Source: Glandiceps talaboti
Lineage: Eukaryota > Hemichordata > Enteropneusta > Spengelidae
Assembly (NCBI RefSeq): GCF_964340395.1
Contig: NC_135568.1
Location: 9,099,276-9,139,275, forward strand
Direction of reading: 5' to 3'
DNA: 40,000 nucleotides
The notes under the pieces are model-generated. The model saw only the letters and a program-made list of their open reading frames with translations. It was not told where the DNA came from and searched no databases. A program made the translations under genes and the position numbers. Within the stretch, counting starts at the first letter, position 1, and each line of letters begins with the position of its first letter. Below are positions 21,363 through 32,135 of the stretch, one piece after another.

Positions 21363-22478
21363 ATGTCGCCTGCAAACTCAACCAGTGGTTTACCAGGTGA
21401 AGAGGAATACGAGTCACCATGGTATTACATACTGTTAAATATCGTCTTCGGTGCAGCCATTATTCTGGAGAACCTCTTGGTTTTACTGTCCGTCTATATA
21501 AACAAGAAATTACAAGACATGGACACTTTCTGCATCGTCAATCTAGCGTGTGCAGATTTACTAGTCGGCATCGTGTTTAGCTTTCATTTTACGTATACAA
21601 TTGTGATGCCATATTCTTGCACAAATATCCATGCCTGTGCAGTCGTATTTGCAGCCATGCCAGCGATGGTAATGGTGTCTGTCTTCGCACTTATGGTGAT
21701 GAGTATAGATAGATATATCAGTGTCAGTCAACCGCTCGAGTATGCAACAATTGTGACCACGAAACGAATGTTAATTATTATCACCATTCAGTGGGTTGTA
21801 TCTATCTTCTTTGGAGCGATGCCTGTTATATTATGGCAGGGAGATCCTGCGACCTTCGAAGGCTGTTTGAACACAGAAATCATTTCAAACACAAAAGCAG
21901 CATATCTTTGGTACTGGATGATGACTTTTCTACCTACCGTTGTGCTAATTATTTTATACGGCAGATTGTTCTGTGTCGCATATCGACACGCACGACGTGT
22001 TGCCCCCATCGCCAAACAACTGAAGCAAAACGCTACAGGTGGCGTTGGTACCGCAGGTTGTGATGTGTCGACTATCAACTTACCGTCTGCAGTTACAAGG
22101 AATACGCCGTTTGATGAACAGTCCTCCAACACTCTCGACTGTTATCACAAGAAGGTGAAAATTGTGAATCGGGCATATAAAGCTGTAGTTACTTTGGGTA
22201 TCATAATGGTGTGTATGGTTTGTACGTTTATACCTTCACAAGTTATGTTCATATCGTTTAATTGTGACGACTGCATCAATATGCCACATATACATCTCAG
22301 AGCTTTGATGGTTTTGGCTCAAGTCAGCAACTCGGCCATGAATCCTTTTATTTATGCGATCAGAATTAAGGAATTCCGACGTACATTTACTCTGATTCTG
22401 AAAACTACATTCTGCTGCAGATGCAAGAAAGCATCACGTACGATTAAACCGCATGAAGACGGTGATCATACACCGTAA
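21363..22478 (+). CDS. Class A GPCR, adenosine-receptor-like, single exon
   Basis: A complete 371-residue seven-helix receptor of the plasma membrane. The open frame extends to 21342 without an ATG there; the first ATG is at 21363 (CAAAATGTC), giving MSPANSTSG with an N-glycosylation site at N5. Rhodopsin-family landmarks are N37 (1.50), D65 (2.50), C92 (3.25) paired with C168 in loop 2, D116-R117-Y118, W144 (4.50), P191 (5.50), Y199 (5.58), P291 (6.50) and NPFIY 327-331. C351, C352 and C354 are possible palmitoylation sites. Features shared with adenosine receptors are SNSAMNPFIYAIRIKEFRRT and a CDDC in extracellular loop 3. Against adenosine binding, position 6.55 is F296 (Asn in adenosine receptors), the Phe after CL in loop 2 is N170, and 7.43 is V321 (His in adenosine receptors). 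Position 6.48 is F289, not Trp. The ligand is unknown. Confidence 0.92.
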   Translation: MSPANSTSGLPGEEEYESPWYYILLNIVFGAAIILENLLVLLSVYINKKLQDMDTFCIVNLACADLLVGIVFSFHFTYTIVMPYSCTNIHACAVVFAAMPAMVMVSVFALMVMSIDRYISVSQPLEYATIVTTKRMLIIITIQWVVSIFFGAMPVILWQGDPATFEGCLNTEIISNTKAAYLWYWMMTFLPTVVLIILYGRLFCVAYRHARRVAPIAKQLKQNATGGVGTAGCDVSTINLPSAVTRNTPFDEQSSNTLDCYHKKVKIVNRAYKAVVTLGIIMVCMVCTFIPSQVMFISFNCDDCINMPHIHLRALMVLAQVSNSAMNPFIYAIRIKEFRRTFTLILKTTFCCRCKKASRTIKPHEDGDHTP

Positions 22479-23280
22479 TATGCTCTTCAACAATGTCTTA
22501 TCCATGCTTCATTCGAGAATATGAACAAAACCTGTTCATTAGAGTTGAGGACTTTAAGAAATTCGCAAATGAAGCTGTCGTGAATTCATTGTTACTATGG
22601 AAACGATCATGCAATCCATTAAGTAACGACACCACTTTACTAAACGCGTTTGATAAATCTAAATGGTTTATGAAAATTTTCCCATCTTTGACATTTACCA
22701 ATCTTTTCTTGAAAATCACAAAATATAATTATCACGACATGAACAAGAATGACTACAGATGGAATGGACATGTTTTAGACAAAACACGAACATGTTTGTT
22801 AATGATACAAGTAAAATATAGATACTCATTAGGAATTAATGTCTTGGAAAAACGTGGTTTGAATTATTATCGGCCCAGGAATGTCAATTTTTCAGTGAAT
22901 GCATGTACATATCAGTGAATTTTGTATGGCGAGATAGTTTACCTATGTAAAATGGAGAAACGTATGAACATAGAATATTGAAATAACAAGGAAACAATTT
23001 ATATTTGGGAGATAATGTTATTGTTACATGTTTAACATAAAAGTTGATAAAGATGTGTCAAAACTTCGTTCTATAAAGCAAATATTGTATCCTACTGTAC
23101 ATGGTATGTACAGTTTTACAGTTCCACTGTTTCATTTATACAAATTCAATATAATGACAATTAATTATCCATTCAATAGATGGTTGATTAAAGCAGATAT
23201 GACCACAGACTAAAATTATCAAACACATGATTTGCTGAGAAAATTGGTAAAATCAGTTTGCCAATTGATAGCCAATAAGA
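22479..23280. other. Probable GPCR 3' UTR and flank
   Basis: AT-rich DNA with no canonical AATAAA. An open frame at 22494-22918 (about 141 codons from ATG) has no recognisable domain and is probably chance within the 3' UTR. Confidence 0.45.
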
Positions 23281-23283
23281 TAT

Positions 23284-23457
23284 GAACGAACGAACGAAAG
23301 AACGAACAAAAGAATGAACGAATGAATGAATGAATGAATGAATGAAATAGAAAGAGAGAATGGACGAAAAACTAACGAGAGGGAGAATGAATGAATGAAT
23401 GAATGAATGAATGAATGAATGAATGAATGAATGAATGAATGAATGAATGAATGAATA
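23284..23457. repeat. (GAAC)n/(GAAT)n microsatellite
   Basis: GAAC units give way to GAAT/ATGA units, are interrupted by a purine-rich spacer near 23346-23384, and then resume as a long GAAT array. Confidence 0.96.
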
Positions 23458-24074
23458 CTCCAAATAATTTGATGCTCTGTTTGTCTATTACAGTGTTAGG
23501 TAGATATCCTATGCATGATATAGTCGTCTATTTGATGTCGTTATCGTGTGTTGTTTGGTCAATGGCAAAGGAAGTCGTCTTTATCACATTATTTACTCTT
23601 TCAATACTATAGGTCAAGTGTAGCCTTTCAAAAATACATGATGTTGTCCATTTAAGTCAATGGTGCTTGTTGTTAAATTTGACACCAACAGATTATAATA
23701 GTGTCTCTCTCTGCCAAGATATTTCAGTTGAAATGTAAGAATGTACGTGTGAACAACAGTTTTCTAACAGAGTTGGTCCAAAGCGAGAGAGTGATTCATT
23801 ATAATCCTAAAGGCTCAATTGCTAAGATGATACTAATGGCCTTTTAACCTAACAGCATATTATATTTGCGTATGGTCTTGTCTATCATTTAATTCAAGTG
23901 ACGGCTTATGGTGTCTACTTTTTAAAGAAGATTACGACGTGCAGTTTTACCTATTTGTACATGATACAGTCTGTGTAAAAGTAAAAACGTTGACTTGTAG
24001 TATGGATTGCTATGATAATATTGATAACATTTATAGCATAATTAGACATTCATCATGTTATTACTAACATTTAA

Positions 24075-24076
<2 letters not shown>
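23458..24076. other. No gene seen
   Basis: Non-coding AT-rich DNA. Confidence 0.5.

Positions 24077-24162
<86 letters not shown>
24077..24162. repeat. (AT)n microsatellite
   Basis: About 85 bp of AT dinucleotide. Confidence 0.97.
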
Positions 24163-24165
<3 letters not shown>

Positions 24166-24710
24166 CACATGTCGGAAACATGACTTAAAATAGGTGTACA
24201 CAACAATATATATCAGATGATAGATTTGTGTACATAAACTGTGATAATGAGTGCATATAACACATTGAGTATTACATGGTTGTAAATCGATATACACGAG
24301 CTCCGATGTCTCGTTACTTTTGTCGGTGATCCACTTCATTCAATTACCGTTTTATTCTTTAATGTAATAGATAATATGGCATTGTCAATTTACCATAATG
24401 TTTATACATATATATTAATGTATTCAGATATTTATGGTTTGTGATTTTCTCTCCATAAATCATTCTTTGCATGGTAAAAAAATGATCTTTATATGTTAAA
24501 TGTCCCAAGACGTCACAATAGTAGTCTGTTGAATGCAAGTTGCTTATGCCGATTATGTGCGTTTTGTTGTGATAGCAATTGTTAAGGCATATTAATTTGT
24601 ACTTGTGGTATTTTACTTACTGAAGCATATGTAATGACCACCACTTGCTATGGGCAACATGGTGCTCAGACATAATACTAATCTCATTAAATATCATTAA
24701 ATCTGAGGGT
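24163..24710. other. No gene seen
   Basis: Non-coding AT-rich DNA. Confidence 0.5.
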
Positions 24711-24714
24711 GGGC

Positions 24715-24785
24715 GTGTAGGAAGAGGCGCTCACTCCCAGAATAACAACATCGAACAACAAGACAATATACGAAGAAATAGAGGT
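24715..24785. repeat. Dispersed repeat, copy 2
   Basis: It shares GCGCTCACTCCCA, an AACAACA-rich stretch and GAAGAAATAGAGGTAAAT with 6937-7016. Confidence 0.5.
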
Positions 24786-27700
24786 AAATGAAACAACCGA
24801 GTCATGTTTTTACATCATTTTTGAAGAGATTGCATGATAATATGAACGATTCGATGACGTCATTTAGTATATGAATACCAACTGTATGAAATGTCGAGGG
24901 AGCTAATACTATAAACTGTGCTAACAACATAACGAACAACATAACAGACGAGTGTTAGCGCCGTAGACGTCATACATCAATGATTTCAAAGGAATTACAT
25001 CACTAGTGATTTCATATCAATAGTTTCAGCCTATTAGAAAAAGCTTATAAACGTAGGTTTTTTTCCAGTTTAAGTTTCCTTTGCATAACAATTGTTATTT
25101 ATTGTTGTATGTAAACAAGTATGTGTGAAAAATCATTACAGTTGCTTGACCCTCCCAACGTTATCGACATTGACAGGGTCGAGGTTATGTATGCGTTTTA
25201 CATTTTTGTGTTTGATTTGATATTTTTAATATAATACTATATGTACTATGTATGGTATTATATTAGTTTTGTAAACATTTAATATATACTATGTCACGTG
25301 CGAGTACGTTATCACCATTCTCATATTTTTATTTTGTAGTTTGCTAGTGATCTTTCAGTGCAAATTTGTACCTTCAAGTTTGAAATAAAGCTTACGATTA
25401 TTTGCACATTAATATTCTCACTTCGTGATATCATGGAAAAAATATGAATTTCATTTGATATGTACACAGAATGAGAAAAAAAACAATATTTAAGTTTTGA
25501 TTTTGCTTTAGTGTATTATAGCGAGAATGTGGGATACATGTTCCCTTTATGAAACGTTTGCAATAGTCTAGAGAAAACACTGACAAATTCTCGCATGCAG
25601 AAACAAACCATGAGCTTAAGTTAACGAAGTTACAGGAGTAATCAAAGCGGCAAACCTTAAGATAACAGAAGATGGTTAATACCGGGCTTCAAACTGTCAA
25701 CGCTAGGTTTGAGCCATCGCAGTCTGCGAAATATTATTATGATATAAATTTTCATCATATCAAAAATGAATGACACCTTGTTAATTATTCATGCTTCTTT
25801 GATGTGACACACACTGAATATTTCTAGTATGTCTCTTGAGTACATTTTTCTATCTGTGAATTTGTTTCTCCTTTCAGCGCTAAAGCAATCTGCACGAGTG
25901 ATCATTAAAAATGTAGACCTGCCGTGACCAGTTATCATCGGTTTATTTTCAGTTCATAAGTAGTCTTATTTGTGTGTTAGGCAAACTAACTTACAGTAGA
26001 AATTATATATATTGTTCAGTTTCAATGATCAAACATTTTTGGTAACAACCGCATTCAACAAAGTACCATCTGTAACAACTGAGATAAGTGATATTTGTCA
26101 AACTAGTAATCATCAAGACAAACTTGGATATCCAATTACCAAACATGTTTTATCATTGAAACTGAATGTGATTATGATTTGGATTTTAATACATATAAGG
26201 AGATCTCTTAGCTGCTATTTCACGTTTAGTAAATATATAATCATCCTGATGTAAGAAACGTATTCCCAGTTTTAATTGCATTTATGTTTGCTGTGTGTGA
26301 TATGTAAAACCTAAGGCTAACTAACAGGACTTAAAACTATGATAGCAAATAGATAGTGATACACACCTCTATGTATGTAGTTTAAGTGTATTTGCTGTCC
26401 TAAAACTCCCTAATGATGCTTATTGTTAAAGTTAAGTGCATTTGCAGCTCCAAAGCTTCTTTTTTGAAAGCATTGATAGCTGATGTACATAATTAATAAC
26501 ACACTGCACGAAAGTATATCAAATTACAATCTCCAGCTTTACCTTGTTGACATAAAGGTTATCGTCATTGTAAAGCCTCGAATCCGCTCGCTGATGCTTC
26601 AAATCTGGCAAGTAAAAGTAGATGTTTTGAAATCATGGGGTGTAGTGGCTTTTCAATTGTGCAACTGGTACATGACAGTCTATCTATGAATTAGAACTAA
26701 TGGCATTGCCGTCTAGTTGAATGGGTTGGATGAAATAAAAGCGCAATACTATTTTTAAAGCGCAGTGGTTGTACATGTGCGCTGCGCATCTTAGATGTAC
26801 TTAAAAACAAGAGTTTGAGACTAAAATTCAAATGCTCTCAGTGGTTTTCTCAAGTATCATGTGAATCACAAAATATATCTTGCTTTTGATATGTTCTTAT
26901 GTACCAATTTGCTATTCTTTCTGTCCTCGTTTCTCAGTATTGAGGGCAATTGTCGTCTGAGTGACACGTGCACATCTGGGGTCACCCATGGCTTTTTTAC
27001 TGAGCAAGGAGCGATGAAAAGAGATGCCAATCTGTCTGACGGAAAAAAAATGATCAAACCAAGATACATATTGTGATTAGACATGTTTAAAGGTCACGGA
27101 TGCTTGTAAACACACCAAAATATCACTCATAGGATGGGTTAAGGTAAAGTCAAATTTGAGACGTAATATTCGTGTGTATATTTAAAAGATTAAAGGATAA
27201 CAGACTTGTAAGAACGTAATCTCTTTCCCTCTGTCCCTAACCTGATACAGTGCACATCCAATCTTTTAAAAGCAACATTATGCAAATTCCGTTTGTACTG
27301 TACGTTCAACATCGCTCCAACCCCATAAGAAACCACTATATTTGATTATTACGAAGAAATCTCTCACTTTTAAAAGTCTCTTTAATACACGAAATCAATA
27401 TAAAACATCACGTTGAATTATGTGCAACTTGATAGACTTGAAATTATCTCGGAGGTCGTGATAATTTTAATCAGATTCTTCCTTTCTCAAGTAAATTGCA
27501 AATCAACTTAATGTCTCATTGTGACAAAATATGACACGTGATAAATGAATTAGTTTTACTGATTTAACATATTCCTTGAAATAGTGAACACATATGAGTA
27601 CTGTTCAAGATCACATGCCGTACAAAGATTGATAAAAAACACATGTTCTGATGAGGTTAACTTTGATAGACAGACAAGGTATGGTCGGCGATTGAATTTA

Positions 27701-29780
27701 CCCTTTTTACACATTATCACTTATTTTGTCATTTAAGAAACCATTTGTATAAAATACTGAAATATTGTACAATTAAGTGAACTATATGTCTTGTTTTCCC
27801 AACGTATATATAAGATGGTCAATGGTTTACACTCTCGTCGCTCTTAAGGATGACAGAGCGATGGGGTCATTCGTGTGCCATTAATTTCGATAAGAAACAC
27901 ACCCTTTGACAATTTGTTTAATATTGGAATAACCTGCAACCGACCCAATGTTTCCTGCCCTGATCTTTCTTGATCCTTTGCTAAAAGCCTCCGTGTATTT
28001 TGTAATTCATCAAGTCTTAGCTTTCGTCTGACTGCTCACGCTGCTCAAGTCTGAAGACGCTGTGTTGAATCAGTGATAACAAGATTTAGGTGCTTGGGGA
28101 TTTACGTCTCATCCCTTGGTACACCTACAAATTATAATCAAGTTATTTCACTTCACGGGAACTATTTGTAGAATTCAGAGAGCTATCCGCGTGTCTACTG
28201 GGAACCTGGAATTTGCAGAAAATACTCACGAGCGGTTTAAAGTCTTGGGAAGGAGTATTACCGATGTATTTGTGAGTTTCAACACTATATGCGTTAGGGG
28301 TGTTTGATGATACCACCCATGGTGTATGGTTTAACAGATACATCCGCCCTATGTGTGAATTTTGTATATAGATCGTGCAGAGCCTCGCAAATAATCATCG
28401 ACAATGTACATTTGAGCTTTTTAACACTAGAAGTTATGAATATGTACTTATAACATTGATGGTGAATGTTTAACAGATGTATCCAAGCTATATATCGATT
28501 TGCAATTTGCTGTATTTTATCACTAGTAACTTCCAATTTTGTGATCATACCATCAAGGGTGAATATTTCACAGATGTTCCCAAGCTCTGTGTCAATTTAC
28601 AATTTATGGAATCCATAGCCTCACACAGCTGAGCAGTGCTGTAAAGTAACGTATTGTTTTCCACGTTGTTGATTATTAAGTTTAGTATCGAGCTGAAGGT
28701 TTATTCCAAAAGCAAGCTTTAAAAATTGGACGTGGAATTTTCGACTGCACACTTCAGTGTTTGTTAACAGATTGAGCCAATATTCAGAACACGTGACCTT
28801 ACAGACTCGTGGGCCTAATAAGGGGTCATAGGTACCTGGAAGTTTGTATCGCCCTCCATTTCTATGAAATGATCTTTCACATCTTGGTTCTTTTAAACGT
28901 TATTTGATATTCAAAACAGTGTTTTTGGAATTCGCAGGATTGAAATAAACCTGGGCGTTATGATGACCTTCACGTGGTTTAAAATGTGTGATTTTTATAA
29001 ATATCCCTGACATTGACATGGTCGAATACGTGAACCTACGGTCGGATGTTTTCATGACGCTCAGGAATATCCAGTAGTGGAGTTTGCGAGAGTTTTGAGA
29101 AAAGTTAAATAACACGGGTTATCACTGTAGTTACAAGTGGATTAGCTTTTCACAACCATTTACGTTTTACAGTATCGGCCCAATATATCTTGTATCGACT
29201 CAATAAAGTACACCACAATTTATGTTTCGATTGAGTCAGATGTTTGTATTTAAACCACACAGTAGTACTTACTTTGAAATACAACATCTTATTTGTTCCA
29301 CTAGAGGGTATATGCCTGTATTGGCACATTTTCAGTAAATCACGTCTTCGAAGTTATTTTCTACGTTCGTTTACCTAAACGTTGAAGCATAAAATAACAT
29401 GAGGGAGTCATCACGCTAGGTAATGGATAGACAACCCATTGGCAGTGTGAGTGGGCGAACAATATTCTAGGAAATAAAGCTCACATGTCAAGTAGTTTGA
29501 ATACAAAACATTGCAATTTGTATACTTCTTATTGCTTGCCGTAAGTCCCAAAGTATAAACAAATGTACTTTCCTTTTTTGAAGTGGATGAGGATTGGGGA
29601 ATTTATTTTGAAAATTATAAAACAATTTTATCATGGCTTACTGCATAAAAAAATCATTGTCAAACAAGATATGCCAAGTCCTTGTTACAATAAACTCAAT
29701 AAAGCGAAAACAAAATAATTGTGGGCGTCCGATAAAGTAGCTTCAGCAAATAGGGTAGGGAGGTCGGGGTTTTGTTTTAT
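24786..29780. other. No gene seen
   Basis: About 5 kb of AT-rich DNA. Frames of 60-85 codons near 26012, 26483, 26861, 28116 and 28294 lack domains, splice context or codon signal that I can defend. Confidence 0.45.
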
Positions 29781-29782
29781 TT

Positions 29783-29866
29783 TATTTCATTTCATTTCAT
29801 TTCATTTCATTTCATTTCATTTCATTTCATTTCATTTCATTTCATTTCATTTCATTTCATTTCATT
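29783..29866. repeat. (TTCAT)n microsatellite
   Basis: A pentanucleotide TTTCA/TTCAT array is followed by degenerate TTTTA/TTTAC units to about 29910. Confidence 0.96.
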
Positions 29867-29910
29867 TTAATTTATTTTATTTTATTTTACTTTATTTTAC
29901 TTTATTTTAT

Positions 29911-30740
29911 CTCATCTTTTTAATTGTTTTTACTTTTGAAAAATATTGCTTTGACCCAAAACTAAACGAAATGTCTGTCAGAATACCCCTTCTGTGATAG
30001 TTTGATGAAATATGTACCTGTCAGGCATTACTGTGGGAAGAAAACAGATGTGCATGAAGGTCAAGAAGACAAAGAATTTCTCATCTTTTTTGTTTTAATT
30101 GTTAAAAAATGTTTAGGGTTGGCCGCTTAAACTATGGTCGGTCGGGTTATCGAAAAACACAATTGCAAAATGGTAATAAAGTGTAAAATCTTTGTTATTG
30201 TACGTACAGTAAAAAACTTTTGTACATTTTTATAGCGTTTTGCAATGTATTGAGTTACAAAAACAGACTTTGTCAATTTTGTTACACATTGATTTTCAAG
30301 TAGGAAGCCAAAAATAAAATTGTTTAATGAATTAAAAATCCAAAGTAAATACCGAATCCTTATCCATATGGCCACTTTAATTGTTAGTTTTCAAATTCAA
30401 TTCACATAGGATCACTTCATAATTCCATTCTCGCAGATCAGAGCACAACTAAAGGTAATACGTGAATTATCATAAAGAACGTTAGGGGTTTACCAAAGGG
30501 AATGGATGTAAATTATACTTACCGTAAGAAAGACAATTGATTTACGACGATGTCGTAATTCAAGTCTACAATAAAATCCACATGAGTATAAAATATTATC
30601 AAAGAACATGGTCATGTAGGTGGGAAACTATTTAACACATTTGAACCGATAAATCTAATGAAAGGTTTTACCAATATATGTTTATATAAGTCAACTATGA
30701 ATTTATGGACTTCGTTCATTACACCTAGGTTCACTAGAGG
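29911..30740. other. No gene seen
   Basis: Non-coding AT-rich DNA. Confidence 0.5.
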
Positions 30741-30744
30741 CAGC

Positions 30745-31065
30745 TAGCACGTTTGTTGGAACTGTTTTGTTAGGTATAATGACTTATTCATAATAGTGTA
30801 CACTGAACAGTATTGAATGTAAATGTATCTGTGTAACTGTACCCATAGTATGGAGCAATCGAGCCAATAAAGAAGAGAATTTTTGGGTCCGTAAAAATCA
30901 GCTCCCGATGAAATCACGACTGTTACTGTACTACGTATGGATACAACCGACATGTAATTAGCATATACAGTGTTTAGGCCCAATTATCGATATTTAGTTA
31001 AATAAATTGTTGTTGTTTGATCAACAAAATAAATACTCAAGTTACAGCTAGTGCAGGTTTAATCC
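30745..31065 (+). repeat. Dispersed repeat (GTTTTGTTAGGTA/TTACAGCTAGT family), copy 2
   Basis: TGTTTTGTTAGGTATAATGA near 30763 and AAGTTACAGCTAGTGCAGGT near 31039 match parts of 10426-10790, and the first also matches 11390-11420. The middle contains GGGTCCGTAAAAATCAGCTC, comparable to GGATCCGCACCCTAAAATAA near 10581. Confidence 0.45.
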
Positions 31066-31899
31066 AATGGTGTAATGTACCAAAAATATTGAATACTATT
31101 GGTTGTAATAAACACTGAATTTGATAAAGTGACGAACGCGTTTACACGTGTAGATACAAAGACTACAGAATTGAGAGTAATTTACGTTCATGTCAGGATG
31201 AAATATAGAGTATAACAGTATCAATGAAGCCTTCACACAGTCTGTAGAGGTATATTTTGATGTGATAAACGGTTCACTAGCCACTTCCCGTGTTAAAACA
31301 GGAACCCAATGCGCCATATATCAAGTTATTTACAACGAAGCAGTATAACTCAATTGGTACGACTTATGCACTTTCTAATCATTTTGCCTCGCAATGACGT
31401 TTCTGCCGTTGGCGATACTCTTAAAACTATAACAGATATGCTGCAAGTGACGAGATTAAATTTGTTCCCAAGGTTGTTGTGATTAACAGAGAGACAGCGT
31501 AAACGTATTCTTGTGTGGCATTAATGTGATGTACACGGATAAATGCTAGTTGTCTCATTCATGTGGGCAGTTCTCCATCAAAACTCTTTTCGTGTTTTAA
31601 CGTGTCATTAGTTTGGATAAAGTTCCATGATAATGTGTGTATACATTATTTCTGCTCTCCTCTCATAAAGAAAGACTGTTTCCAGGAACGTAATTTTCAA
31701 CCTTTCTCCAATCACAGCGACGATGACAACATTATATAGATACAGAGAAATGGAAACTTTTCGTTTTCTGAGACAATGTAGATGACTTTATTGTATCAAC
31801 TTTATATCTAAATAGAGGGCTGGTTAAAATGATAAAAATGGTCACTAAAGAAGAAAATAGAGGCGATTCAAAATACATCAATTTTTAGAGCGTTCAACA
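31066..31899. other. No gene seen
   Basis: Non-coding AT-rich DNA. Confidence 0.5.
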
Positions 31900-32135
31900 T
31901 GTACAATACAATAGCGAACTTTCAAACCCACCATGTTGAATGTTGCATCATGGGAAATGTGATAATAAATACTAATCAATTAGTATTGTAAACAGTAATG
32001 TTACATTGTTTGTAACCACAAATAATCATTTAATTCATAGTAACCCTGGCAATTGTGGGAGGTTATTTTATCAGTAGCTCCAGATTAGGTATTATGATAA
32101 CCACAGATAATCCCATAGTCCTTTGCGTCTGAGCA
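31900..32135 (+). repeat. Dispersed repeat pair, copy 1
   Basis: Shared blocks with 39330-39550, in order, are CAAACCC(A/G)CCAT, TGAATGTTGCATCATGG, AAATGTGAT.ATAAT, CATTGTTTGTAACCACAAAT, ACCCTG.C.ATTGT, TAGTCCTTT and TTGCGTCTGAGCA. It is non-coding. Confidence 0.85.

Noticed and set aside
21788-22132. A 114-codon minus-strand frame inside the GPCR
   Set aside because: An antisense shadow of the receptor, with no independent features.
22494-22918. A 141-codon plus-strand frame just after the GPCR
   Set aside because: No domain, signal or known motif; it is AT-rich and most likely a chance frame in the 3' UTR.
23188-23463. Frame rich in HSFIHSFI
   Set aside because: Translation of the GAAT array on the minus strand.
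29719-29997. Frame rich in FHFISFHF
   Set aside because: Translation of the TTCAT array.
31320-31380. A tRNA-like stretch (AACTCAATTGGTACGAC)
   Set aside because: It resembles a D-arm by eye, but I found no cloverleaf, anticodon arm or T-arm at the right spacing.
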